The notes: a model not told the origin generated them from the letters alone. A stretch of 38,844 nt of DNA from an uncultured Clostridium sp. (GCA_947572725.1 CANPDB010000014.1:1-38844), one strand, 5' to 3'. Numbered from the stretch's first letter, positions 24,151 through 33,179 are shown. Program-made: numbers and translations.

Positions 24151-25080
24151 CTAATCTAATAAAAAGTCTTCTGTTATTTCAAATACATTTTCACTATTTG
24201 TGTCAATCTTTCCTTGTACACCTATTGGTATAACTGAGTTTACTATTCGATGCCCAAATTCATTACATTTAATAATTGGAAAATCATATTCTTTTGTATA
24301 TTCCAATAATATGTCTTCCATTTGAGGATATATACTTCCAGTTTTTTGTAAATCATAATTATACCCTATAATAATTCCTTTAATTTTATTAAACATTCCA
24401 TATTGTTTTAAATGTGCAAATCTTCTTTGACATTCATTTGGTGAAGTCCTATAACTTTCTATTAGTAAAATTTTATCTTGCATATCTGGTAAATATTCTG
24501 TACCTAGAAGATACATCATAGAACCTAAGTTTGTACCAATTATTTTTCCTTCAACATTTCCATCTCTAATAATTCCTTTTTTGCCAGTGTATAATTTATG
24601 TATTTTCTTATTTATAAAAGCACTTTCAAATTCTTTGAATTTTTCTTCTCCATCATCTTCACCGAAATGAACAAATGATTCTCCATGAAAAGTTACTAAC
24701 CCTGCCTTATTATAAATTGTTTGTGCTAGAACTGTTATATCACTATAACCTACTATGATTTTGGGATTTTGTTTTATTATTTCGTAATCTAATAAATCGA
24801 TAAAAGTATTGCATGTTTGACCGCCATTAAGGCAAATTATCGCTTTTACCTCATCGTCTTGAAACATATTCATCATATCTTCTGCTTTTTGTTCTCTTGT
24901 TCCAGCTGAACCGTAATAGTTTTCTAATAGATATTTTCCTCTTTTAATTTTAAATCCTTTATTTCGAAATAATTTTTCTGCTTTTTCTAAATGTTCTGTC
25001 ATATATTCATCGTGATTTAAAGCATTTGCTACTCCTACCACTCCTATTGTATCTCCATATTTTAGTTTTTTTGCTAACAT
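24151..25080 (-). CDS. LD-carboxypeptidase, peptidase family S66 (LdcA/MccF-like)
   Basis: 309 residues. The nucleophile serine is in IIVGYSDITVL (Ser113). The glutamate is in ILLIESYRTSPNE and the histidine in CNEFGHRIVNSVIPIG, giving the Ser-Glu-His triad of S66. IICLNGGQTCNTFIDLLDY replaces the common GGxGxxRLLPxLD motif in a recognisable form. Family members trim the terminal D-alanine from murein tetrapeptides during recycling, or cleave microcin C-type toxins (MccF). The sequence alone does not choose between these. It is monocistronic. Confidence 0.9.
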   Translation of the reverse strand: MLAKKLKYGDTIGVVGVANALNHDEYMTEHLEKAEKLFRNKGFKIKRGKYLLENYYGSAGTREQKAEDMMNMFQDDEVKAIICLNGGQTCNTFIDLLDYEIIKQNPKIIVGYSDITVLAQTIYNKAGLVTFHGESFVHFGEDDGEEKFKEFESAFINKKIHKLYTGKKGIIRDGNVEGKIIGTNLGSMMYLLGTEYLPDMQDKILLIESYRTSPNECQRRFAHLKQYGMFNKIKGIIIGYNYDLQKTGSIYPQMEDILLEYTKEYDFPIIKCNEFGHRIVNSVIPIGVQGKIDTNSENVFEITEDFLLD

Positions 25081-25115
25081 ATTTCTTCCCCCATTATTTT
25101 ATATATGTTTTTCTA

Positions 25116-25221
25116 CCCACTTCTGAAGTTTTTATACTAATCTTTTACACTCTCAAGTAATTCCTATCCATATTCTTCCGAAAAGTTAAATATAAAACTC
25201 CTTCACGCTATTTGAAATAAT
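25116..25221 (-). repeat. Degenerate family A element, copy A5
   Basis: On the minus strand it reads AATAGCGTGAAGGAGTTT, later GGATAGGAATTACTTGAGAG, then ACTTCAGAAGTGGG. These match in order the 5' motif, the loop GAGTAGGAATTACTTGGG and the 3' end of copy A3. The arms no longer pair well, so it is a decayed copy. Confidence 0.55.
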
Positions 25222-25238
25222 GTTGTCTAAATAATCAC

Positions 25239-25904
25239 TTAAAACTTCTCTACAATTTCATTTTTATTTTTATAAATGCTATTTTCCTTTACAACTCCTC
25301 TAACACAAGACAAAGGATACACATTAGTGTTTCTGCCAATTACTGTTCCTGGATTTAAAACACTTCCACAACCTACTTCTACATTATCTCCAAGCATTGC
25401 TCCAAATTTCTTTAAACCGGTTTCTATTGTTTCTTTGTCATTTTTTACAATAACAAGCTTTTTGTCAGATTTCACATTAGAAGTAATAGAACCTGCTCCC
25501 ATATGTGATTTAAAACCTATAATTGAATCTCCTACATAGTTATAATGCGGAACTTGAACTTTATTAAATAAAATAACATTTTTTAATTCTGTAGAATTCC
25601 CAACAACTGCTCCTTCTCCAACTATTGCATTCCCTCTTATAAAAGCACAATGTCTTATTTCTGCATTTTCGCCTATAATTGCTGGTCCATTAATATATGC
25701 TGTTGGAGCTACTTTTGCTGTTTTAGCTATCCATATATTCTCTGCTCTTTTTTCATATTTATTAGGGTCTAAAGTATTTCCTAACTTAATAATAAATTCA
25801 CTTATTTTAGGTAATACTTCCCAAGGATATGTTGCTGTTTCTAATAATTCTCTTGCCATTGTTTCTTCTAAATTATATAAATTAAGTATTTTGCACTCTT
25901 CCAT
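25239..25904 (-). CDS. Left-handed beta-helix (hexapeptide) sugar-nucleotide protein
   Basis: This 221-residue protein has a helical N-terminus (YNLEETMARELLETATYPWEVLPKI) followed by imperfect hexapeptide repeats ([LIV]GxxxxI): AYINGPAIIGENAEIRHCAFIRGNAIVGEGAVVGNST and later GVGCG-like GDNVEVGCGSVLNPGTVIGRNTNVYPLSCVRG. This is the C-terminal fold of GlmU-type UDP-GlcNAc pyrophosphorylases without the nucleotidyltransferase domain. It lies downstream of a UDPGP pyrophosphorylase gene in the same direction, with element B3 between them, suggesting a joint role in UDP-sugar synthesis. Confidence 0.85.
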   Translation of the reverse strand: MEECKILNLYNLEETMARELLETATYPWEVLPKISEFIIKLGNTLDPNKYEKRAENIWIAKTAKVAPTAYINGPAIIGENAEIRHCAFIRGNAIVGEGAVVGNSTELKNVILFNKVQVPHYNYVGDSIIGFKSHMGAGSITSNVKSDKKLVIVKNDKETIETGLKKFGAMLGDNVEVGCGSVLNPGTVIGRNTNVYPLSCVRGVVKENSIYKNKNEIVEKF

Positions 25905-26021
25905 TTAATTTTCCCCTCTCTTTTTTAGTTTATGGAAATTACTTCCACATTTCATTTTTTCATATATTACTTTACGCTATTTTTTAATACTGTATTATTT
26001 ACAATTCATAGTTATATTTAA

Positions 26022-26178
26022 ATAAAGAGTTATAATATATTATTTTTTAGAAATGAATGTGGGGACCAACAAGTTATAGTTTGTAAATAAAGTTTGAGGA
26101 GCAACTGCACCGCAGAAGTTTATCTACAAACTGTTAGCAGTTGGGAATGGATAAAAATAATATATTATAACTATTTAG
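26022..26178. repeat. Structured palindromic element family B, copy B3
   Basis: Terminal repeats AGTTATAATATATTA/TAATATATTATAACT flank the family core. The inner stem here is AGTTTGT/ACAAACT, and the pseudoknot partners are intact. It lies between the UDPGP gene and the beta-helix gene and would be part of their transcript. A small hairpin AATGCACAT/TTGTGCATT follows (26180-26201). Confidence 0.87.
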
Positions 26179-26215
26179 AAAATGCACATAAGTTGTGCAT
26201 TGTAATTTAATTATA

Positions 26216-27520
26216 TTATACCATTGTTTGCCATTTAAACCCGGAACCAATGGCAACATCCTTTTTCTGTCTTTCCCAATATTTCTCGTATAATTCCTTT
26301 GCTGTTTTTGGGCTATCAACACCCTCTCTATTTTTTACAGGTGCAAAGTCATCTTCTCTTTTTCCTCTTAAAATTGCAATGTCATCAAAAAACTCAAAAC
26401 TATCAAAAATGAAAGATTCAAATTTATATGAGTTTGGCTCATTTGGAACAATTTCTTTTCCATTTTCATCTATGTATGAATTTTTCTTAAATGCACTATG
26501 ATACATTAAATATTCTTTGCTTACTTTTTCAATGGCTTCTATACTAAATAAGTTACACATAATGTGAGATTCTCCATATTTTAATTCTCCATTATCATCT
26601 ACTTCTTCTGCCATTTTTTCTGGTAATTCAGAATACTCTATTACTTTTGGGTGTCCATTCATCTTGCAGAATACTCCTACTCTTTCGTGTGGGTTAGCTT
26701 TTACTACAGATTTAGAAGCAATTTGTACTCCTTCGCTTATTGCCATTCCTAATAAAGTAGTATCTGCCATTTTTAAAATCGCATTATCTACTCCACCTAT
26801 GAAAACCCATTTAATATTTCTTTCTTTCATATTAGATAACATTCCACTTGTTCTTAAAGATGAAAATACTCCTCCATTTCCATCTGATGCTTCTTTTATT
26901 CTATTATCTTTTCCTATTAAAATTTTTCCATTTGTATCGATTAAAGGTAATTCTCCTTGCATAAATAATGTAACAAATTCATTTGGATAGCCAAAATAAT
27001 TATTCTTTTCTAGGAATTCTTCTGTTTCATTATGGTTTTCTTTACTTGTCATTATGTACCAAGGAATTGTAGTTTCGTATTCTTTATTTGCGTCTTTTAG
27101 ATTTTCTGCTAAAATTTCAAATAAGTATTTTCCTTTTCCATACACATCTAGTTTAAATGTCCCTTTTGGTCCTGTGTGTCCTAATCTTGTTCCTTGACCT
27201 CCTGCCATTGTAACTACTGCATATTCTCCATTTCTTATTGCAGTTTCTCCTGCTATGTCAAATTCTTCCTTTTGGATTTTAGATAATTTTTCTTTATCTA
27301 AATATTTTATTGATTCTATTTTATTTTCTTTGATTTCAACTTCTTTTTTTGTATTATCATACAATTCCATAATTTGATGAAAATCTATTTTATCTATTTG
27401 TTTAATTAATTTTTCCTTTTGTGTATCATCTAATTTATTTAGTAATTTGATGATATGTTCTTGATTATATATTTTTAGTGTTTCTATTATGTCTTGTGTT
27501 TTATCCATCCTATTATTCAT
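26216..27520 (-). CDS. UDPGP-family UTP:sugar-1-phosphate uridylyltransferase
   Basis: This 434-residue protein has an N-terminal helical part and then the nucleotide-binding loop VTMAGGQGTRLGHTGPKGTF, typical of the UDPGP type 1 group that contains eukaryote-like UDP-GlcNAc/UDP-Glc pyrophosphorylases. NGNGGVFSSLR appears as DGNGGVFSSLRTSGML, and VDNAILKMADTTLLG is the metal/sugar region. The start is ATG 27520 with AAAAGG 9 nt upstream; ATG 27508 is an alternative. The last codons (AIGSGFKWQ) are encoded by a 29-bp REP-like repeat (26228-26256) that also forms the ends of element C3, so the C-terminus has probably been rewritten by insertion. Confidence 0.9.
   Translation of the reverse strand: MNNRMDKTQDIIETLKIYNQEHIIKLLNKLDDTQKEKLIKQIDKIDFHQIMELYDNTKKEVEIKENKIESIKYLDKEKLSKIQKEEFDIAGETAIRNGEYAVVTMAGGQGTRLGHTGPKGTFKLDVYGKGKYLFEILAENLKDANKEYETTIPWYIMTSKENHNETEEFLEKNNYFGYPNEFVTLFMQGELPLIDTNGKILIGKDNRIKEASDGNGGVFSSLRTSGMLSNMKERNIKWVFIGGVDNAILKMADTTLLGMAISEGVQIASKSVVKANPHERVGVFCKMNGHPKVIEYSELPEKMAEEVDDNGELKYGESHIMCNLFSIEAIEKVSKEYLMYHSAFKKNSYIDENGKEIVPNEPNSYKFESFIFDSFEFFDDIAILRGKREDDFAPVKNREGVDSPKTAKELYEKYWERQKKDVAIGSGFKWQTMV
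26228..26256 (-). repeat. REP-like 29-bp palindromic unit inside the UDPGP coding region
   Basis: On the minus strand TTGCCATT...AAATGGCAA surrounds GGTTCCGGGTTT. It differs at one of 29 positions from both terminal copies of C3 (35749-35777 and 36007-36035). It encodes residues AIGSGFKWQ, within the last twelve codons. Confidence 0.85.
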
Positions 27521-27638
27521 CCCTTTCAGCCTTTTGGCTAATAAACTAGTATATTATATGATACTATGTTTAATATGGTTATTCTATCATATATATCTTT
27601 CTTTATCAAGATTTTTTTATGGTAATAGTTTAAAATTT

Positions 27639-27842
27639 AATTATGACAGTTTTTATATATATTTTTAATAGCGCGAAGAGGATAGTATTTATATATTTTG
27701 TAGTGAGCTTGTGGGGACCGTTCAAAAATCCTCAAAAGTTCTATGAACTTTTGTTAGGATTTTTAGAATGGGGATAACGAAAAAATATATAAATACTATC
27801 CTCTGGGAGCGAGTAGTTTTAAATTTATAAACTGTCATAATT
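27639..27842 (+). repeat. Palindromic element family A, copy A2
   Basis: The outer arm AATTATGACAGTTT (27639-27652) pairs with AAACTGTCATAATT (27829-27842). Inside are the motifs ATAGCGCGAAGA and TCTGGGAGCGAGT flanking an inner arm GGATAGTATTTATATATTTT. The loop is the near-exact reverse complement of that in A1, with a compensated base-pair change. It occupies most of the 427-bp gap before spoIVA; no other gene is seen there. Confidence 0.87.
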
Positions 27843-27947
27843 AATTTTGATTAAAACTTGTCATATTCTCAAAACTTGCTCAATATATATTAACTAAAGT
27901 AATTTAAGTACAAACATTTTTCTTTGGAAAATAAAGGAGGTATATAG

Positions 27948-29426
27948 ATGGAAAATACAAGATTGTATCAAGACATCGCAAAAAGAACAGATGGTGACAT
28001 CTACGTAGGAGTGGTTGGACCTGTAAGAACAGGAAAATCTACTTTTATCAAAAAATTTATGGACTTACTCGTTATTCCTAACATTGACAATGAATACAAA
28101 AAGGAGCGTGCAAGAGACGAACTTCCACAAAGTGCTGGTGGAAAAACAATAATGACAACTGAGCCAAAATTCGTACCTAATGAAGCAATTGAAATTACAT
28201 TAGATAACAATTTAAAATTTAAAACTCGTTTAGTAGATTGTGTAGGATATTTAGTTGACAATGCAATTGGATATTTAGAAGACGATATGCCAAGAATGGT
28301 AAAAACACCTTGGTCAGAAGAAGAAATTCCTTTTGAATCAGCTGCTGAAATTGGAACAAAAAAAGTAATTGAAGAACATTCAACAATTGGAATTTTAGTA
28401 ACAACAGATGGTAGTATTACAGATATTCCTAGAGAAGATTATATTAAAGCTGAAGAAAGAGTAGTATCAGAATTAAAGGCATTAAATAAACCTTTTATAA
28501 TTTTGTTAAATTCACAAGAACCAAATTCTAGTTATACACAAGAATTATCACAAAAATTAAGTGAAAAATATGGAACAACTGTAATGCCTACTAATTGTGA
28601 ATACTTAAATATAGAAGACATTAATGAAATGTTTGCAAAAGTTTTATACGAATTTCCTGTTGATCAAGTTCGTATTAAATTCCCTAGATGGATTGACGGA
28701 TTAGATTATGAACATCCATTAAAAGCAGAATTATATAAAGAAATACAAGACGCCTTTTCTAATGTTAATGTTTTAAAAGATGTATCTACTTGTGTAAATT
28801 CGATTAAACAAACAGAAATTATAAATAAAACATCTATTGAAGACATTCAATTAGGATCTGGAAATGTTAATATTGAAATCACATTAAAAGAAGAACTATT
28901 TTACAATGTACTTTCTGAAATCACTGGAGTGCAAGTTTCAAATGAAGGTGACTTATTCAGTATCATTTCAGAACTATCAAAAACAAAAAAACAATATGAC
29001 AAAATCGCTTGTGCATTAGACGATGTAAATCGTAAAGGATATGGAATTGTAACACCAACAATAGATGAATTAATTTTAGAAGAACCAGAAATGATAAAAC
29101 AAGGCTCTCGATTTGGAGTAAAACTAAAAGCAACAGCACCATCAATACACCTAATAAAAACAAATGTAGAAACAGAAGTATCACCAATAGTAGGTTCAGA
29201 AAAACAATCAGAAGAACTTGTAAACTACCTACTATCTGGATTTGAAAGCGATCCAAAACAAATATGGGAATCAAACATATTCGGAAAAAGCCTACACGAA
29301 CTAATAAATGAAGGACTACAAACAAAACTAGCAAAAATGCCAGAAGACGCACAAATAAAACTACAAGAAACATTAGAAAGAATAGTAAACGAAGGAAGTG
29401 GCGGATTAATCTGTATAATTTTATAA
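27948..29426 (+). CDS. spoIVA: Stage IV sporulation protein A, spore coat morphogenetic ATPase
   Basis: This 492-residue protein, the family's usual length, begins MENTRLYQDIAKRTDGDIY, with the Walker A motif GPVRTGKS at 24-31 and LPQSAGGKTIMTTEP following. The C-terminal end (EGSGGLICIIL) is the conserved membrane-proximal tail. SpoIVA polymerises with ATP hydrolysis on the outer forespore membrane as the base of the coat. Its presence marks the organism as an endospore former. ATG follows AAAGGAGGT. Element D begins at the stop codon. Confidence 0.97.
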   Translation: MENTRLYQDIAKRTDGDIYVGVVGPVRTGKSTFIKKFMDLLVIPNIDNEYKKERARDELPQSAGGKTIMTTEPKFVPNEAIEITLDNNLKFKTRLVDCVGYLVDNAIGYLEDDMPRMVKTPWSEEEIPFESAAEIGTKKVIEEHSTIGILVTTDGSITDIPREDYIKAEERVVSELKALNKPFIILLNSQEPNSSYTQELSQKLSEKYGTTVMPTNCEYLNIEDINEMFAKVLYEFPVDQVRIKFPRWIDGLDYEHPLKAELYKEIQDAFSNVNVLKDVSTCVNSIKQTEIINKTSIEDIQLGSGNVNIEITLKEELFYNVLSEITGVQVSNEGDLFSIISELSKTKKQYDKIACALDDVNRKGYGIVTPTIDELILEEPEMIKQGSRFGVKLKATAPSIHLIKTNVETEVSPIVGSEKQSEELVNYLLSGFESDPKQIWESNIFGKSLHELINEGLQTKLAKMPEDAQIKLQETLERIVNEGSGGLICIIL

Positions 29427-29443
29427 TGTAAAAGTGTGACAAA

Positions 29444-29711
29444 TGAGACATTTGGGACGGTCTTCATTTGTCTCACATTTTTGTCGAATTTTGTAGAGCA
29501 AATTAAAAAGTGCTAGTTTTAAACTTAATCTAAAAAGTTATAAACTTTTTATTAAATTTATATTAGCACTTTTTTAATAAATCAAAGATATTCCAAAACA
29601 AAATTTATTCATTTTTACATTTGCAAATTTAATTCAAATCTCTCAATAAATCCAATCCATACAAATTTCGACATAAAAGTGAGACAAATGAGCACCGTCC
29701 CAAGTGTCTCA
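29444..29711. repeat. Inverted-repeat element family D with GGGACGG ends
   Basis: The 51-bp ends (29444-29494 and 29661-29711) are inverted and match at about 45 positions. Each contains TTGGGACGG and CATTTGTCTCAC. Between them lies a long hairpin, AAAAAGTGCTA.../...TAGCACTTTTT (29505-29575), that could terminate spoIVA. The right end includes the TGA stop of the convergent transglutaminase gene. The left end starts 17 bp after the spoIVA stop. Confidence 0.85.
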
Positions 29712-30833
29712 AAAATTGTCGTTACTTATTTCTGGATATGTAAATAGTTTTCCGCCTTCTGTGAATCTTCCATTTGGTTGGTGGTCAATATTCATATCGT
29801 TTGCTCCTTTTAAAAAGTATTTGTATCTTGTTGCTTGACTTACCCAACCTACTCCAGTAACTACAGGGTCATCCCATGTTGCATCTATTGCATACCAGTT
29901 ATTATTTAGTAATACATAGTTCCATGCATGGTTTTCTGTATTTCCTTCTGAATTTCTTCCTGTTCCTATTACTAGGGTACATGGTATTTCTAGTCCATCC
30001 ATTAAATACTTAAATGCTCTGGCGTATCCTTCACATACCGCTTCCCCATTTATAAGTGCTCCATAAATATTATATATGTTGTCTTTTGATATTGTTGAGT
30101 CATATTCAATATTTGCTATTAAATAGTCGTGTACCATTTTTATATCATCATATGTATTCCCTGTTTTGTTTTGTATAATATATTTCTTTACTTGTTCTAG
30201 TTTTTTAATTGCTTGATTTATTTGCTCTTGTGATGAAAATTCGTCTATTAAATAATTTTCTTGATTTCCACTGTTTACATATACATAGTAAGTTGTTTTT
30301 CTTCCTCTTGTTGTGGTTTCTATGTTTAAATACATTTTGTTCGGGCTTAAATAAAATACATCTGGGTTATCATATGTATATGCTTCAATTGCTGATTGAT
30401 AGTACTTTCCTAATTCATCCTGTCCATTTTCTTTTCCTAATAATTCTGAAAATGAACTACCAAGCTCAACTTTATATGTCCCTGTTTTCATATTTTCTTT
30501 ATTACTTTCAAATGCTTTATAAATTGTTTTAGAATACTCGTCTAATTGATTATAAAAATATTTCTCTATTTTTACATTATTATAATCTATCTTTTGATTT
30601 GAAGAATCTCCATCTTTAATCTCATCAAATGGATTTTCTATAATTTGCGGTGTTTTTATATCTTCACTAATTGTGGCTTCATCACTTGTTATAATTGTTC
30701 TTACACCTTCTAGCTCTGCTATTTCTTGTATACTTTTCCACTCTTTCCACAATATATTACCAAAAAATATAACTACACATATAATTAAAATTATTATTAA
30801 AAACATAATTATGCTTGTAAATTTGTTTCTCAT
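29709..30833 (-). CDS. Membrane-anchored transglutaminase-like protein
   Basis: 374 residues. There is one N-terminal membrane segment (IIMFLIIILIICVVIFFG, about 8-25), an acidic linker, and a transglutaminase-like domain near the C-terminus with Cys in GEAVCEGYARAFKYLM, His in TENHAWNYVLL and Asp in YAIDATWDDP, the complete Cys-His-Asp triad. Such proteins act outside the membrane, as proteases or cross-linkers of wall or spore material; the substrate is unknown. The frame ends at a TGA provided by element D, so the original C-terminus may have differed by a few residues. Confidence 0.87.
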   Translation of the reverse strand: MRNKFTSIIMFLIIILIICVVIFFGNILWKEWKSIQEIAELEGVRTIITSDEATISEDIKTPQIIENPFDEIKDGDSSNQKIDYNNVKIEKYFYNQLDEYSKTIYKAFESNKENMKTGTYKVELGSSFSELLGKENGQDELGKYYQSAIEAYTYDNPDVFYLSPNKMYLNIETTTRGRKTTYYVYVNSGNQENYLIDEFSSQEQINQAIKKLEQVKKYIIQNKTGNTYDDIKMVHDYLIANIEYDSTISKDNIYNIYGALINGEAVCEGYARAFKYLMDGLEIPCTLVIGTGRNSEGNTENHAWNYVLLNNNWYAIDATWDDPVVTGVGWVSQATRYKYFLKGANDMNIDHQPNGRFTEGGKLFTYPEISNDNF

Positions 30834-30930
30834 TTGTTTCTCCTTTTTTGCTCAATTCATTTTTATTATATCATTTTTTTATTACAAAAACTAGTATATT
30901 TTACTTGATTTTAGAAATACTATAAAAAAA

Positions 30931-31088
30931 TGTTATTATTTAGACCAAATAACTTAAAATAGCGCGAAGAAGTTTATATATTCAATTTTTTTAGGAGGAT
31001 ACGAGTAGGAATTACTTGGGGGAGCCTAAAAAAATTAATATATACACTTCTGGGAGCGAGTACGTAATATTAAGTCTAAATAGTAACA
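30931..31088 (+). repeat. Palindromic element family A, copy A3
   Basis: The outer arm TGTTATTATTTAGAC (30931-30945) pairs, with one mismatch, with GTCTAAATAGTAACA (31074-31088). ATAGCGCGAAGA and TCTGGGAGCGAGT are again conserved around an inner arm AGTTTATATATTCAATTTTT. The loop differs from A1/A2 and contains GAGTAGGAATTACTTGGGGG. It lies between divergent transglutaminase and gerA genes. Confidence 0.85.
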
Positions 31089-31131
31089 AAAAATGGTTAC
31101 AATTTACAGCTCTATTTAAAATAATATAGTA

Positions 31132-31165
31132 GCTAAAGAGTTATAATATATTATAACTCTTTAGC
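31132..31165. repeat. Perfect 34-bp palindrome matching joined ends of family B
   Basis: GCTAAAGAGTTATAATA is followed directly by its reverse complement, identical to 17692-17725. Together with A3 it fills the 399-bp gap upstream of gerA. Confidence 0.9.
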
Positions 31166-31232
31166 AAATATTAACAAGGCTGTTAATTGTATCAAAAAAT
31201 AATAAACAATGACAAAATTCAAGGAGAAAACA

Positions 31233-32945
31233 ATGAGTTTTAAAAAAATATTTGACTCTTATTTTAAATACGAACCACAAAATCATTATCAATTTACCAT
31301 ACCAGACACTCAAGATTCAAATGCTGAAAATGAAACAACAACCGATAATTCAGAAGAAAAAGTTAATGTTTTTCCTACTATCCAAAAAAACTTGGAATAC
31401 CTAAGAACAAAATACAACCTTTTAATTAATAGTGATGTAATTATTAGGCAATTCACTCTAAATGCTCGCGGGAAACAATATGATGCTTTTATTGCTTATA
31501 TTGATGGAATGGTAGATTCCAAAATTATGGATGAATTTATTCTAAAACCTCTAATGGTTAGAAATAAAAATAATTTGTTTGACAGTTCTCAAAATAAGAT
31601 TATTTCAGAATCAAAAACAAATAATGTAACAGTAAGAAAAGTAAAACGATTCGACCTATCTAATTATTTAATGGGGTGCTTAATGCCTCAAAATGCTTTA
31701 AAAGAAGTTAGTGATTTCAGCGAAATTGCCTCACGGAATAAATTCACGGTAATTGCGCTTTATTTGTAGAAACATTATCTATTGCTTTTGATATTGAAGT
31801 AAAAGGCTTTAAACAAAGAAGTGTAGATACACCTAATAATGAAATTGTTATAAAAGGTCCACATGAAGCTTTTGTAGAAAATATTAGAACAAATACCTCT
31901 TTAATTCGTCGTATTATAAATAACGAAAATTTAATTATAGAAAATTTAGAAGTGGGTAATCTCACAAAAACAAAATGTGCTGTTTGTTATATTAAAAATA
32001 TCGCAAATAATGACTTAGTTAATGAAGTAAAGTATCGTCTAAATAATTTAGATGTTGATTCTCTACTTTCAGCAGGTGAGTTAGAACAACTTATTGTTGA
32101 TTCTAATATATTAGGAATTCCTGAAATGCTTTCTACTGAAAGGCCTGATAAAGTATCTAAATATTTATTAAATGGTCGTGTTGTAGTACTTATAAATGGT
32201 AATCCATATGGTGTAATTATACCTGCAGTCCTGATTGACTTTTTGGCTTCACCTGAAGATACAAATCTAAAAGTTAATTTTGCTAATTTTTTACGAGGTC
32301 TAAGAGTACTTGCATCTTTTATTACTTTATTGCTACCTGGTATGTATGTTGCAATCACAAGTTTTCATCAGGAAATCCTTCCTACTGGTTTACTGTATTC
32401 CATTTTAGCATCTCGTGAAAATGTACCATTTCCTATTATTGTTGAAATTTTGTTGATGGAAATTTCTTTTGAGTTAATTCGTGAAGCAGGCTTACGAGTT
32501 CCTTCACCTATTGGTCCAACTATTCGGAATTGTTGGCGCTTTGGTACTAGGACAAGCAGCCGTTTCAGCTGGTATTGTTAGTCCTATCTTAATTATTATA
32601 GTAGCAATTACTGGTATTGCATCTTTTGCTATTCCTGATTTTTCATTTGGATTTCATCTAAGATACTTTAGATTTGCATTTGTTTTATTAGGATTTATGT
32701 GTGGATTTTTAGGGATTTCTTTAGGATTATTTATTTATATTTCTATTCTTTGTAGCTTAAGGTCTTTTGGAGTATCATTTATGACTCCTTTAGCTCCTAC
32801 AAGTAATACAACTGGAAACAACTATTTCCTACCTCCTATTTGGAAAAGAGAATATCGTGCTTCTTATATGGCACCTAAGCAGGCTCAAAAGCAAGAAAAA
32901 ATTGCAATGAAATGGAAATTTAATCCAAAACTATATCATAAATAA
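31233..32945 (+). pseudogene. Spore germination protein GerA-type A subunit, frame broken by three C insertions
   Basis: ATG 31233 follows AAGGAGAAAACA. The three frames in order give an acidic N-terminal domain (to KEVSDFSEIAS), then ALFVETLSIAFDIEVKGFKQ, GPHEAFVENIRTNTSLIRR and RVPSPIGPTI, then GIVGALVLGQAAVSAGIVSP and the C-terminal membrane helices. All are classic GerAA/GerKA features. Removing one C at each of 31734, 31747 and 32525 yields a single frame of 569 residues with family-typical joins (SEIASGINSGNCALF and IGPTIGIVGA). The gene is therefore broken, or the sequence has base-call errors at three sites of the form C before GG. It heads the ger operon. Confidence 0.88.
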
Positions 32946-32983
32946 AAGTTATTAGTTACAAATTTTTTAACTAAACTTAGTAA

Positions 32984-33158
32984 TTATAGTTACTGTTCAA
33001 TGTTTTTATTTTAGAATAGCGCGAAGATGTATATATATTAATATTTTGAAGTAAAAGACCTATAGGTAGACCCCAGCTATGTTTTTTACGACAAAAATAT
33101 TAATATATATACATCTGGGAGCTACCACACAGTTACATTGAACAGTAACTAATTATAA
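32984..33158 (+). repeat. Palindromic element family A, copy A4, between gerA and gerB
   Basis: The outer arm AGTTACTGTTCAATGT (32988-33003) pairs perfectly with ACATTGAACAGTAACT (33135-33150). ATAGCGCGAAGATG and CATCTGGGAGC are conserved, around an inner arm of GTATATATATTAATATTTT. The loop is of a third type, with GTAAAA/TTTTAC and ACCTATAGGT. It lies within the ger operon. Confidence 0.87.
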
Positions 33159-33179
33159 CTTGTGAAAGGATTGATAACT

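Noticed and set aside
28963-29451. Leucine-rich open frame opposite spoIVA
   Set aside because: It is a shadow of spoIVA on the other strand with no ribosome site and codon use unlike its neighbours.
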